Positions 27,042 through 36,412 of a stretch of 64,000 nt of DNA are shown here, one piece after another (position 1 is the stretch's first letter; the number at the start of each line of letters is the position of its first letter). The stretch is from Actinacidiphila sp. DG2A-62. GTDB taxonomy: Bacteria > Actinomycetota > Actinomycetes > Streptomycetales > Streptomycetaceae. The stretch spans positions 1 through 64,000 of the forward strand of contig NZ_JAYMGI010000002.1 of the NCBI RefSeq assembly GCF_035825295.1. Direction: 5' to 3'. The position numbers and the translations under genes are program-made. The notes below the pieces were generated by a model, which made no database searches, was not told the origin of the DNA, and saw only the letters and a list, made by a program, of their open reading frames with translations.

Positions 27042-27612
27042 CGTCGTGTCCCTTCTTCAGGTCGTAGCCGAGGGCCTCGGCAAGGCGGCGGCGGGCATCG
27101 CGGAGGGTGGAGCGGACGGTGGCCTCGGTGATGCCGAGGACGCCGGCCGTCTCGCGGGTGGTGCGGCCCAGGGCCAGGCGCATGAGGGCGACGTCGTGCT
27201 GGCGTTCGGGTAGGGCGTCGATGGCCTGCCAGAGCGCCATGGTGGTCTCCAGCTCGCCGATCGGGTCGACGACGTTCTCGTAGAGCGACCGGGTGGCGAA
27301 GATGGCGTCGGCCATCTTCTGCCGGCGGTCGCGGTCGCGGGCGGCGTCCTTGACGCGGTTCTTCACCAGCCACCAGGCGTAGGCCGCCGGCTCGGCCTGC
27401 TCCAGCACCTTGGCCCACTGCGCCAGAAGTTCCAGCATGGCGCCGTCGACCGCGTCCTCGGCATCGGCGCGCGAGCCGAGGTACAGCTCCGCCCACCGGA
27501 CATAGTCGCCCCGGTACAGGGTGTGGAACGCCTGGAAGTCCAGCGGCTGCGTGTCCTCCACGACGATCTTCGTTCGGCGCGGCCGGCGGCCGCGCAGACC
27601 GTACTCGTTCAC
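27022..27612 (-). CDS. ECF-like sigma-70 family RNA polymerase sigma factor
   Basis: The GTG at 27612 follows GGAGGAG. The 196-aa product has region 2 (LDFQAFHTLYRGDYVRWAEL; SRADAEDAVDGAMLELLAQW) and region 4 (LPERQHDVALMRLALGRTTR; ETAGVLGITEATVRSTLRDA). It would direct RNA polymerase to a small regulon. The frame stays open upstream into a DciA-like segment, so a longer form is possible. It overlaps its downstream partner by 20 bp. Confidence 0.8.
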   Translation of the reverse strand: MNEYGLRGRRPRRTKIVVEDTQPLDFQAFHTLYRGDYVRWAELYLGSRADAEDAVDGAMLELLAQWAKVLEQAEPAAYAWWLVKNRVKDAARDRDRRQKMADAIFATRSLYENVVDPIGELETTMALWQAIDALPERQHDVALMRLALGRTTRETAGVLGITEATVRSTLRDARRRLAEALGYDLKKGHDDARNVD

Positions 27613-27936
27613 CGCTCCTCCTCCCGGGCGTTGCTCACGGCGGGAGCGGACCAGTTCAGAGGCGCCCGTGCGGACTCCCGCCGCCAGGACGCGCCTCACC
27701 AGGCGCCGTACGTCAGGCCCGTCGACCCGTGCACCGCGGCCGGTGCGGACCCGCCTCTTCGCCTTCGGGGAGCCGGGGGCGTCGCCGCACTTGCGGGCGG
27801 CCTCCTTTGCGGCCTGGAGCGCGACCTGGGCCAGGTCCACCCCCGACGACGACGCGGTCGCGCGATCTACCACCTGAGCCGCCGCGCGATGGGACTTGTT
27901 CGTGATAAAGATGTCCAATTTTGGGATAGATGGCAT
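27613..27936 (-). other. DUF721/DciA-like N-terminal fragment in frame with sigma gene
   Basis: From an ATG at 27936 the open frame reads SGVDLAQVALQAAKEAARK, then GSPKAKRRVRTGRGARVDG. This is the typical start of actinobacterial DUF721 (DciA-like, helicase-loader) proteins. The conserved core after it is absent, and the frame runs directly into the sigma factor. It is either a remnant or a real N-terminal extension. Confidence 0.35.
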
Positions 27937-28276
27937 TACTTCCGGACTGGCAGCCAGGTCAATTGACGGTAAAGCATGGGGCCATCGCGTAGAAAACCAG
28001 GCGGAGGAGATTACTCCGCCTCTGGGGTGCGCATGGTTGAACGCTGGGAGCGGACAACATCGTATTCCACGAGGGGGTGGCGGGGTTAGGTTCTTGTGGC
28101 CGGAATCCACCCTCCACCTCTGTTGACCATGTCGCGCTGCGGGGCTTCACCCCTATCTGTGCCGACACAGGCGACTCCGGCACCCCGACCTTCGCCGGTG
28201 CCACCACCCAGAGCGTGTCCCTGCCCTCGCCCAACCGGGAGAGTGTCACTCTTTTGAAGGGATAAACCAGTACGCC
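27937..28276. other. Intergenic region upstream of large secreted protein
   Basis: This is a 340-bp gap that is lower in GC than its surroundings near 27900-28080. No gene or RNA is recognised. It must hold the divergent promoters for the sigma-factor group (minus) and the 28277 gene (plus). GAAGGGA at 28256-28262 is the best ribosome-site match for the latter. Confidence 0.4.
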
Positions 28277-31200
28277 ATGAGACAACAGCCACGGAAGAGG
28301 CAGAGCCGACGATCATCCGCTGTCGTCTTCGCTGCGGCAACCGCGTTGGTCGCTTCCGCCCTCACCGTCAACGCCGCACAGGCGGCGACATCGCAACCGG
28401 CCGCGAACCCGGCGCAGAAGCAGGCCGCCGGCACGCCGGAGAAGCAGAAGCAGGCCACCACACCATCGGCCGCGGTCCCGCTGAAGGACCGTGACAAGGT
28501 TCTCGGGAAGGGCTGGAAGACCTCCCCCGACCGGGCCGTGACCACAGCTGCTGACAGCGACGGACTCCACCTCCTGATCGCCGACAGCACGACCGGCTAC
28601 GCCTGGAGAACGGCCGCGGTGCTGACCGAGCCCCAGCTCCCGGCCGACACCTGGATCGGCAACAGCTGCGTCATGGACGACCACCACGCGGCCGTCGCCT
28701 ACGCCCCCCGCACCTTCACCAACAAGCAGGACCTCATGATGGGCGGCGCGCTCACCGCGATCGTGAACCTCGATGACGGCCGCGTCACCAAGCTGCCCTT
28801 CACCGCGTCCCTGGCCTATTTCGACCCCACATGCAGCCCGGCCACGCACAGCGCCGTCTTCACCGCGCTCCGCGACTCGCAGACACGCCTGGTCACGGTG
28901 AACACCAAGGGCACAACCCTCGCGGACACCACCGCGAAGGGCGAGATCACCTCTGCCGTGCCCACCAAGGACGGTGTCATCGCAGCCTCGGGGAACCAGC
29001 TCGTCACCGTCGACCGCAACGGACGGACGATCAGACTCACCGCCACGAAGCACGCCCCGTACGGCATCCGCGTCACCGGCGACGGCACGGTCGACTACAT
29101 CGACCGCACAGGCGACACCGACGCCAACGTGCAGACTTACGCACACGGCAAGAAGACCACCGTCGCCAGTGGCAAGATCACCGCGATGAACCTCCGCCAG
29201 GGCACGGACAGCACCGTCTACCTCGCCGGGAGAGCCAGCCACGGCAAGGGCTTCACAGCCAGTCGCATCAAGCCGCTGGACGTCTCGCCCGACGCGGAGG
29301 TCTCCACTCGCGGCCGCCTGGCTGTCGACCCGGTTCTGTCGCCCGCTGTGCAGACCGGCCTGACGAGGATCGCGGGGGCGGGGCGAGCCGTGACCGGCAC
29401 CGAGCCGCAGCCGGCCCCCACCGCAGCCTCCGAGGGCCCGCTCGCGGTCACGTCCACGGCCACACCCACGGGCAGCAAGGTCACCCAGACCGTCGCCCCC
29501 TGGTCCGGCGGCGCGCCCGCCGCGCGATCCGCCGCGCCCGCCGCGCGATCCGCCGCGCCCGCCGCGCGGTCCGGAGCGCCGGCGGACGCGAACGGCACGG
29601 CCCCCTCCCCGGCGCTCGCCGGCATGTCGAAGGCGTCTGGCGGCGCAACCGCCAAAGCCGCCGCGACCACCGCGGACCACGACCCGATGGACACCGACCG
29701 CTGGTGCTCCGTGCCGCGCAACGACGTCAACGCCCAGGCGCTGCAACCCACACCGAACCAGGTCGAGTGGGCGGTGGACATGGCCGTCCGCGGTGACCTG
29801 ACCTCGGCATGGGTTTCCCAGGGCGGCTGGCGCTCCCAGGTCGGACTGGGCACCATCAGCCCGCAGGCCCTGTTCGCCAAGCCGGCCCTGACCGGCGGCG
29901 GAAGCATCCCCGCACAGGTCGAACTAGGCATCCTGGCCCAGGAGTCCAATCTGTGGCAGGCCGAATCCGGCGCGATCCCGGGCCAGATGGGCAATCCCCT
30001 GGCGTCGGTGGCCGGCTTCTACGGCCACACCGGAACCGACCCCTCCGACTACTGGAAGATCGACTGGGAGAACTCCGACTGCGGCTACGGCGTCGGCCAG
30101 GTCACCGACGGCATGCGCCTGGCAGGTCACGAGAAGACCGGCGAGACCAGCCTGTCGCCCGCCCTGCAGAAAGCCGTCGCGCTGGACTACACCGTCAACG
30201 TGGCCGCATCACTGCAGATCCTCGCCGACAAGTGGAACGAGGTGCACACCGCCGGCCAGACCGTCACCGTCAACAACGACGACGCCTCCAAGCCGGAGAA
30301 CTGGTTCACCGCCGTGTGGAACTACAACCTCGGCTACAACCCGCCCGGCTCCGGCCCCGGCGGACCCGACGGCCCGTGGGGGCTGGGGTGGTACAACAAC
30401 CCCGCCAACCCCATCTACCCGGCGGGCCGGCAGGCGTTCATGGACACCAGCCTCGACCCGGGCGCCAACCACGACGCCGCCCACCCGCAGGACTGGCCCT
30501 ACGAGGAGAAGGTGATGGGTTGGGCCGCCTGGTCCATCGACACCGGCCACTCCTACGCCACCTCAGGACGGCAGGACTGGCCCGGCGACAGCGGCTTCTC
30601 CTCCGCCGGCTTCCAGCCCTCCTGGTGGCTCACCACCGCCGACCGCAGCGACATCAAGCCCCCGCTGGGCACCTTCTGCAACGCCGCCAACGACTGCGAC
30701 ATCGCAGACCCGCCCCCGTGCGAGACCGACCACATCGAGGGCTGCGACCAACTCCACTGGTGGCACGAGCAGAACACCGTCTGGAAGACCGACTGCGCCG
30801 ACACCTGTGGCCACGAGAGCATCAAGTACGTCACGCTGCGCGCCGAACCGGGCCGCGGCTACCGCCTCCAGTACGGCGAACCCGACTGCGCGGCAGCCCC
30901 CGCGGGCGCCATGGTCGTCCACTCCGTGCCCGACGGAACACCCACCTGGAGCCAGACCTGCGGCAACGCCGCCTCCTCCGGAACCTTCCAGTTCACCTTC
31001 TACCCCGACAGTGCCGGCCAGTACGAGGCCAAAGGCGACCTGAGCCAGATAGGCGGCGGCTACCAAGGCCACTACTGGTACGCGCACACCCGCAATGACG
31101 CGCACCTCGGCGGTGACGGGGGAACGATGACCGTCGATGGCACGTGGACGCTCAACCAGAGCCTCAACCAATGGGCCCGGGTCATGGTGCACGTGCCCGA

Positions 31201-32422
31201 CACCGGCGCCCAGACCCAACAGGCGCACTACAAGATCTACGGAATCGCAGGGCAGAGCGGCGGCTACGACCGCTACATCAACCAGCACCGGCAGTCCAAC
31301 GCATGGCTCTCCCTCGGCGTCTACCGGTTCTCCGGAACCCCGAAGGTGGACCTCAGTAACGCGACCGGCGACGGAACCGCGGACGACGACGTCGCCTGGG
31401 ACGCGGTCGCGTTCCAACCGCTGCCGGGAAAGCCGAAGCACATCGTTGCGGCTCTCGGCGACTCCTACTCCTCCGGTGAGGGTGCGGGCAACTACTTCCC
31501 GGAGACCGACCAGGACCACGGCACCAGCACCTGGAATGCCTGCTCGCGCAGCAAGGACGCCTGGCCCCGCAAGCTCGTGCTACCGGGCGAGACCGCCACG
31601 CTGGGCTCGCTCAGCGACGCCTGGAGCACCAGCGCGGAACTCGGCTTCGTCGCCTGCTCCGGCGCCCAGAACTGGAACGTCCAGACGCAAGGCGAACTGA
31701 CGACGCCGGACACCTACGGCTCGTACCCGGTCGACTGGGACGACCGCACGAATAACCCCGTCGACGGGCAGTTCCACGAGATGAATCAGATGGACTCCGG
31801 CGTACTCGACGGCGACACGACACTGGTGACGTTGACCATCGGAGGCAACGACCAGAACGCTTTCAGCGACGCGATCTCGGACTGCGCCGGCAGTCCGTTC
31901 AGCTGCGGCGGCGACGCCTTCACGGCCAAGTACGACAAGCTCATCGACGACGCCGAGAAAAACATCCTCGAAACGCTCAAGGAGATCAGGGACAGGGCAC
32001 CCAACGCCCAGATCGTACTGGTCGGCTACCCGGCCCCGATCAGTACGGGCAGTACCTGCGACGCTGCCGGCGGTGCCGTGGGCAGCGACCCGCAGACCCT
32101 GACCGACCTGGCGTTCTACTTCGCCGCGGGGGACCAGGACACGATTTTCAAGATCAACGACACGAAGGTCGACCAAATCGATCCGTACTCGTGGTTCACC
32201 GACCACGAGGTCTGCGACAGCGACTCCTGGATCAAGGGAGTCAGCATCGGGCCCAACAGCGAGGGCGACTTCCACGCCGGCGACCCCAACGCCACGTGCG
32301 CATGGGTGTTCGACACCTGTGTGAGTCGGGAGTCCTTCCACCCCAACGTGTCGGGAACCACCGGCTACGCGGAGTTGGTCGACGAGGAGTTGGCCAACAC
32401 CCTTGGATATACTGGAGGGTGA
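28277..32422 (+). CDS. 1,381-aa secreted multidomain protein: propeller-like, lysozyme-like, golvesin-like and SGNH esterase domains
   Basis: A signal peptide (SSAVVFAAATALVASALTVNA) is followed by ~350 residues of repeated beta segments (propeller-like). Next is an Ala/Arg/Ser linker with a 21-bp tandem repeat. A lysozyme/transglycosylase-like region follows (VELGILAQESNLWQAESGAI; DCGYGVGQVTDGMRLAGHE; WNYNLGYNPPGSGPG). A golvesin-type beta domain contains QSGGYDRYINQHRQSNAWLS and DDDVAWDAVAFQPLPG. The C-terminal SGNH hydrolase has block I ALGDSYSSGEG, block III LTIGGNDQNAF and block V SRESFHPNVSG. It would act on extracellular polymers, perhaps cell-wall or glycan esters. The small gene at 32428 follows by 5 bp. 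Confidence 0.75.
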   Translation: MRQQPRKRQSRRSSAVVFAAATALVASALTVNAAQAATSQPAANPAQKQAAGTPEKQKQATTPSAAVPLKDRDKVLGKGWKTSPDRAVTTAADSDGLHLLIADSTTGYAWRTAAVLTEPQLPADTWIGNSCVMDDHHAAVAYAPRTFTNKQDLMMGGALTAIVNLDDGRVTKLPFTASLAYFDPTCSPATHSAVFTALRDSQTRLVTVNTKGTTLADTTAKGEITSAVPTKDGVIAASGNQLVTVDRNGRTIRLTATKHAPYGIRVTGDGTVDYIDRTGDTDANVQTYAHGKKTTVASGKITAMNLRQGTDSTVYLAGRASHGKGFTASRIKPLDVSPDAEVSTRGRLAVDPVLSPAVQTGLTRIAGAGRAVTGTEPQPAPTAASEGPLAVTSTATPTGSKVTQTVAPWSGGAPAARSAAPAARSAAPAARSGAPADANGTAPSPALAGMSKASGGATAKAAATTADHDPMDTDRWCSVPRNDVNAQALQPTPNQVEWAVDMAVRGDLTSAWVSQGGWRSQVGLGTISPQALFAKPALTGGGSIPAQVELGILAQESNLWQAESGAIPGQMGNPLASVAGFYGHTGTDPSDYWKIDWENSDCGYGVGQVTDGMRLAGHEKTGETSLSPALQKAVALDYTVNVAASLQILADKWNEVHTAGQTVTVNNDDASKPENWFTAVWNYNLGYNPPGSGPGGPDGPWGLGWYNNPANPIYPAGRQAFMDTSLDPGANHDAAHPQDWPYEEKVMGWAAWSIDTGHSYATSGRQDWPGDSGFSSAGFQPSWWLTTADRSDIKPPLGTFCNAANDCDIADPPPCETDHIEGCDQLHWWHEQNTVWKTDCADTCGHESIKYVTLRAEPGRGYRLQYGEPDCAAAPAGAMVVHSVPDGTPTWSQTCGNAASSGTFQFTFYPDSAGQYEAKGDLSQIGGGYQGHYWYAHTRNDAHLGGDGGTMTVDGTWTLNQSLNQWARVMVHVPDTGAQTQQAHYKIYGIAGQSGGYDRYINQHRQSNAWLSLGVYRFSGTPKVDLSNATGDGTADDDVAWDAVAFQPLPGKPKHIVAALGDSYSSGEGAGNYFPETDQDHGTSTWNACSRSKDAWPRKLVLPGETATLGSLSDAWSTSAELGFVACSGAQNWNVQTQGELTTPDTYGSYPVDWDDRTNNPVDGQFHEMNQMDSGVLDGDTTLVTLTIGGNDQNAFSDAISDCAGSPFSCGGDAFTAKYDKLIDDAEKNILETLKEIRDRAPNAQIVLVGYPAPISTGSTCDAAGGAVGSDPQTLTDLAFYFAAGDQDTIFKINDTKVDQIDPYSWFTDHEVCDSDSWIKGVSIGPNSEGDFHAGDPNATCAWVFDTCVSRESFHPNVSGTTGYAELVDEELANTLGYTGG
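29513..29575 (+). repeat. Three tandem 21-bp repeats in linker
   Basis: Unit GCGCCCGCCGCGCGATCCGCC, repeated three times with two changes in the last copy, encodes APAARSA repeats in the linker between the propeller-like and lysozyme-like parts. Copy number is likely to vary between strains. Confidence 0.75.
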
Positions 32423-32427
32423 TTAAA

Positions 32428-32910
32428 ATGCAGCCCGCCCGCACGCCCGGCCACAACCGGTGGCCGGTCGTGTGGGCCGTCGGCCTCTTCCTTGTGCTGC
32501 TGTTCATCGGGACATGGATTCCGTACACCATGCTCAGGGGCCTCTCGCCGCACGACCCCAAGCCCCACAGCCCCGAGACGCGATCGGCCGTAAAGGCCGC
32601 CGAGCAGACAGCGCACGCCCTGGCGCAGGCCGACGCCGACGGAACCCTGTCCGAACCGGAGGCCCGATCGGCCGTCGCAGACGGCGGCGTACTGACCCAG
32701 CTGAGTCTAGAGGACGACTCGGGCAGCCTGACGGTGGCCTTTCCCTACGCCGAGGAGCCCCCGGGGACCGGCATCACACTCCGCCGCTACGTGTGCGTGT
32801 ACTTCCTCGTGCTCACCGGGCAGGCCGTGGAGACCAACTACTCCGGCGGCTGCCCCGTGCACCCGCGGCCCCTCACCACCACTACCGGCGTCGGCGGGTT
32901 TGCACGGTGA
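32428..32910 (+). CDS. Small membrane-anchored hypothetical protein
   Basis: This 160-aa protein starts at ATG 32428 with GGAGG at 32414. One hydrophobic helix (WPVVWAVGLFLVLLFIGTWI) near the N-terminus is followed by an extracytoplasmic part (LTQLSLEDDSGSLTVAFPYA; TLRRYVCVYFLVLTGQAVET). No family is recognised. It is 5 bp from the secreted multidomain gene and almost certainly in its operon, so it may help export or anchor that protein. Confidence 0.6.
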   Translation: MQPARTPGHNRWPVVWAVGLFLVLLFIGTWIPYTMLRGLSPHDPKPHSPETRSAVKAAEQTAHALAQADADGTLSEPEARSAVADGGVLTQLSLEDDSGSLTVAFPYAEEPPGTGITLRRYVCVYFLVLTGQAVETNYSGGCPVHPRPLTTTTGVGGFAR

Positions 32911-33139
32911 CCGGCTCCGTTCCGTAGTCGGTGGTAGTCACTGCGGCCGGACGCGATGACGGAAAAGGTCGAAGCCGGCTCGGAATGTGCCGCTCCCGCT
33001 CGTGAACTGGCGTCGTGCTGATGTGCCGCAACTCACGCCTGCACAGCGCGACAGTGTTCTGGCCTTGGTCGCCGGCAATCCGCATGCCACTCTCGGCGGC
33101 GTCTGGGACCACGTACCACCTATCACATTGAGCTCACCG

Positions 33140-33231
33140 CCGACGCGGTAGAAGGTCCGCCGGGAGATGCCGCCCAGCTCGTCCAGGACTTCCCGCACGG
33201 TGAGCAGCCCGGTCACGCGTTCACGCGCCAT
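33140..33231 (-). pseudogene. Excisionase-like HTH fragment
   Basis: The fragment reads VTGLLTVREVLDELGGISRR then TFYR, which is the start of the streptomycete pSAM2/SLP1-type excisionase (MerR-like HTH_17). The protein is lost after this point. It marks a former integrative element. Confidence 0.5.
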
Positions 33232-33385
33232 GCCGCTCACCGCCCTCCCGCACCGAAGCCGCGATGAGCGCCGCTTCCGGCGAGTAGCCCCGCCCGGCGT
33301 ACCGCCACTGCCCGGCCGTGACGACCAGCCTTCCCCAGGCCGAGAGCCGCGCGCTGTTCCTCCGCCCGATGCTCGGCACGCGCCC

Positions 33386-33859
33386 CGGGAGACCTCGGCT
33401 CCGTCGACCTCGGCCAGGTGGGCTTGCACCTCTCCGGTGGTCAGGCCCTTGGCGGCCAGCGAGATGACCGTCTCATCGACCCCCGTCAGGCGCTTCTGCC
33501 GCTTCTTGACGATCTTCGGTTCGAAGGAGCCGTCGCGGTTGCGGGGCACGGCCATCTCCGCCGGTCCGACATCCGTCAGGACGGTCGTGAAGCGTTTGCC
33601 GTTGCGAGAGTTGCCACGGTTCTTGCCGGCCGGGTCATGCCGGTCATGGCCGGGGTGGTCAGCGATCCCGCCCTCCCGAGCGGACTCCAGCAGGCGGTTG
33701 GTCAGTTGCCGCAGCAGCCGGCCCTCGCCGGCCGCTGCAGACCTTCCGCCTGGGCCCGGCCCACCAACTCGTCGATCAACCGGTCGTCCACGGCCCTCAC
33801 CGACACAGCCCTCGTGGGCCCGGCGATCTCGCACCCCGGACACGTTCTCACCGGCCATC
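33386..33859 (-). pseudogene. IS256-family transposase, 5' fragment
   Basis: The fragment contains GKRFTTVLTDVGPAEMAVPR, RDGSFEPKIVKKRQKRLTGV, ETVISLAAKGLTTGEVQAHL and AEVDGAEVSR, then switches to unrelated sequence. Only the N-terminal third of the usual ~400-aa protein is present; the catalytic DDE residues are gone. The first ~55 residues are poorly conserved and may contain indels. Confidence 0.75.
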
Positions 33860-34085
33860 GATGCACCTTCCACGATCGGGAGTTTCACCGAACGTCCTAC
33901 AGTCCCCCGCTTCGGTGGCGGGGTCACTCTGAGCGCCCTGGTTCGCGTGCAAGCCGGCCGCCGCCAACCGGACCGCGGCGGTGGTCCGTTCCGGAATCAG
34001 GCGGACGGCGGACTTTCCGCCGCACCGGAAGGCGTCAGCGGTCGGGGACGGGCTTGCACGGCTGCCTTGGGGGGCTGCCGTCGTT

Positions 34086-34752
34086 GAGCGGGCGCATTCC
34101 ACGGGTGTGGAGTCCACGATGCGGCGACCTCGTCCTCGCCCTGCGCCGAGCCGTGGGCCTTGCCGGTGTTCTGCTTGGCCGGGGCGGGCCAGCCGGTCAG
34201 GGCGCGCAGCATGACCAGGCAGGATCGGCGGGTCTCCTGCGCAGCGGCCCGGACAGCTGCCAGGAGCGCGTCGACGTCCGCGGCGGCTGGAGGCGGGCAA
34301 GGGTGACCAGCAGCGCGGCGTGGGTGGGGATCGGGCGCGGCAGGAGGTCGGCGGCGGCCTGACGGGCGGCGTGGTCGGTGCAGTGACTGCGGCCGGTGGC
34401 CAGGGCGCGCGCGAACCAGGCGTCGATGTCCCGCTGGACGTGGCCGCCGGCCGCGGCGGGTGAGCAGGTCCCGCACCGTTTCGTCACCCGCACGGGATAT
34501 TCGAGCGCCACCCCGCAAAAACCGGAAGGCGAAGACCGGCAGCGTTTCCGGACCCGTTGAACCCGGCGCACCCGCAGCGTCATGCGACGGTCCGCCTCGC
34601 ACGCCCCGAGGACATTATGGGCGAACCGCCGAATCAGTCAACGATCGAATCTCTCTGATGAATCAAGGGTTGAGGCCAGTAGTCCTGGATGATACCGTCA
34701 CGACCAGCAGGAGACAGACACAGAAGCTTCAAACGGGGGAGCACACAACATA
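34086..34752. other. Degraded transposon debris and lectin-gene upstream region
   Basis: On the minus strand, IVDSTPVECARS (about 34092-34127) matches the first-Asp motif of a common Streptomyces transposase (IS982-type), but the flanking protein is not recognisable. The rest to 34752 shows only low-quality ORFs. The last ~180 bp drop in GC and presumably contain the promoter of the lectin gene. Confidence 0.35.
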
Positions 34753-35292
34753 ATGAAGCTTGGATATTCCGTTTTCGGCGCGGTAACCATCACCCTTGCC
34801 GCGTCCTTGACCGGTCTGGCTGGAAACGCCGAAGCCGTGACTCCGAGGCCTGCGGCATCTGAATCCCATGAGATCGTCAACAGGGATGCCTATACGCAGT
34901 GCATGGACTTCGGGTCCAATGCGCCGGGCACGGTCGTGGGACTTTACCACTGCTATTCGGGTGGAAGCCAGCTGTGGACGGACACCTTCGGCCTTCCCGA
35001 TCCCTATTCCGACAATAAGATACGCAGTGTCTTGAACGGCATGTGCATGGACCTTCAGTCGAACAACATAGGCGCTCCGATTGTCCTGTCCGAGTGCCGC
35101 GACGGGTATACCAGTCAGTCGTGGTACCTGGAAGTGCCGCAGGACGAGCCGGCCAACACGTCATACCGTCTGATCGTGAATGACAACGGCCTCTGCGCGG
35201 ACATAGGCTCGATAAATCCCGGCACTCCGGTCACGATGGCCATATGCCGGATCGGCTACAAGAGCCAGGAGTGGAGCTTCAGGTATCAGTAA
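34753..35292 (+). CDS. Secreted ricin B-type beta-trefoil lectin
   Basis: The ATG at 34753 follows GGGGGAG. A signal peptide (VFGAVTITLAASLTGLAGNAEA) precedes three QxW-type repeats of a beta-trefoil (SQLWTDTFG; SQSWYLEVP; SQEWSFRYQ) with the CMDL/CADIG strands between them. There is no catalytic domain, so this is a free-standing carbohydrate-binding protein (~180 aa). The gene uses many A/T-ending codons (AAT, ATA, TAT), unlike its neighbours, which indicates recent transfer. A perfect terminator follows. Confidence 0.75.
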   Translation: MKLGYSVFGAVTITLAASLTGLAGNAEAVTPRPAASESHEIVNRDAYTQCMDFGSNAPGTVVGLYHCYSGGSQLWTDTFGLPDPYSDNKIRSVLNGMCMDLQSNNIGAPIVLSECRDGYTSQSWYLEVPQDEPANTSYRLIVNDNGLCADIGSINPGTPVTMAICRIGYKSQEWSFRYQ

Positions 35293-35351
35293 AGCTCGCG
35301 TCGGGCCGGGCGGAACAGCCCGTTGCGCCTGACCTGCTGGCAACTGACCGC

Positions 35352-35380
35352 GTGGGGACAGGCGATACGCCTGTCCCCAC
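35352..35380 (+). terminator. Perfect hairpin terminator after lectin gene
   Basis: GTGGGGACAGGCG, loop ATA, CGCCTGTCCCCAC: a 13-bp perfect stem 60 bp past the lectin stop. The following ~315 bp (35381-35697) hold a weak open frame (ANVTFEIPEGEEPVLNVMG) with no recognised family. Confidence 0.75.
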
Positions 35381-35697
35381 TGCTGATATCCGCCACTGAC
35401 CTTCGACGACCAGCGCTCGCTCGTGACGATCCCGAAAAAGCGAACGTCACCTTCGAGATCCCCGAGGGCGAGGAGCCCGTGCTGAACGTCATGGGCCCGC
35501 CTGGCGACGGCGCCGTCGAGGAACACGCCGACGCCCCCGTCCTGCGCGTCGGCGTCGTCATCTTCTTCTCCGGTCGATGCCAGGCCGGTGGGGGTCGTCA
35601 GAACTCCAGTTCGATGTCGTCGACGTCGGTGAAAGGAGTTCACCGAACGCCGCTGGCGGACCGTCACCGGGCACCCGGTGCACTACCCCTACTAGCC

Positions 35698-36237
35698 GTG
35701 GCCGGCGGCGCCGTGCACGCGCTGGCCGCGGCCGCCGGGCTCGCGGGCGCCGCCGCGTGCCTCGTGCAGAGGCTGGCCGGCCGGGCCCGCGACTGGGCGC
35801 CGGCGGCCGTCGTCCTGGTGGTCATGGCCCTCATGGCCGGCGGGGCGGGCGGCACGGCGCTGCCGGCGGGGGCGTGCGCCGTCGCCGGGGCCTGCGGGTG
35901 GACCGCGCTCGCCGGCCCGCGCGACGGCGGCCGGGCCGCCGCCGTGGTGGACCTCGCCGTGATGGCCCTGCTCACCGCGGAGGCCGCGGCGGCGGGGCCG
36001 CCGGGGCACCCCGCGGGCATGCGGATGGCCGGCGGGGCGGGGGCCGCCGGGGTGTTCGTGCTCCTCGTCACCTGCTGGGTGCTGGCCCGGGCGGGCGCCG
36101 GCCTCGCCGCCGTGGTCGAGTCCGCGCCGCGGCAGCCGCCCGCGCCTCCCGCCCGGCGTGCGCGGTGCGGACGGGTCCTCCTGCGGGACGCGGGCAGCGC
36201 GGCGATGGTCATGGCGATGGCGGCGATGCTCGCCTGA
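35698..36237 (+). CDS. Multi-pass membrane protein (DUF5134-like), start uncertain
   Basis: The protein is about 179 aa, starting at GTG 35698 for want of a better start; no ribosome site is evident and the frame is open upstream. Five hydrophobic helices are visible, for example AVHALAAAAGLAGAAACLVQ, APAAVVLVVMALMAGGAGG and GVFVLLVTCWVLARAGAGLA, and an end AAMVMAMAAMLA. The His and Met spacing recalls the actinobacterial DUF5134 family of unknown role. Confidence 0.45.
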   Translation: MAGGAVHALAAAAGLAGAAACLVQRLAGRARDWAPAAVVLVVMALMAGGAGGTALPAGACAVAGACGWTALAGPRDGGRAAAVVDLAVMALLTAEAAAAGPPGHPAGMRMAGGAGAAGVFVLLVTCWVLARAGAGLAAVVESAPRQPPAPPARRARCGRVLLRDAGSAAMVMAMAAMLA

Positions 36238-36269
36238 GGGCGCGCCTCGCGGGCTCGGGGCGGCCCCGC

Positions 36270-36297
36270 GAGGCGGCCGAGTACGTACGGCCGCCTC
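36270..36297 (+). terminator. Hairpin terminator before GH9 gene
   Basis: GAGGCGGCCG, 8-nt loop, CGGCCGCCTC: a perfect 10-bp stem 33 bp past the membrane-protein stop. It insulates the GH9 gene. Confidence 0.65.
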
Positions 36298-36412
36298 GTA
36301 CGCCGGCCGCGCGCCGCCCGCGTACGTTGGCACGAGCCAGCGCCGCCCGGACCCCCGGGCGGCGTCCGGGGCAGGTCCCCGGAAGAACCGGCACGACGGA
36401 AGGTACCCATGG

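Noticed and set aside
29513..29575. Short tandem repeats considered as a CRISPR-like array
   Set aside because: The three copies are directly adjacent 21-bp units with no spacers and lie inside a coding linker.
28313..29746. Long minus-strand ORF opposite the 1,381-aa secreted protein
   Set aside because: It is a GC-bias shadow: the plus strand has a signal peptide, recognisable domains and a proper start; the minus ORF has no ribosome site or family features.
35590..35630. Minus-strand FTDVDDIELEF followed by a stop resembles the end of a Tpg protein, suggesting a second tpg remnant
   Set aside because: Only about eleven residues match, a stop codon lies just upstream in frame, and the opposite strand also has an open frame; too short to call.
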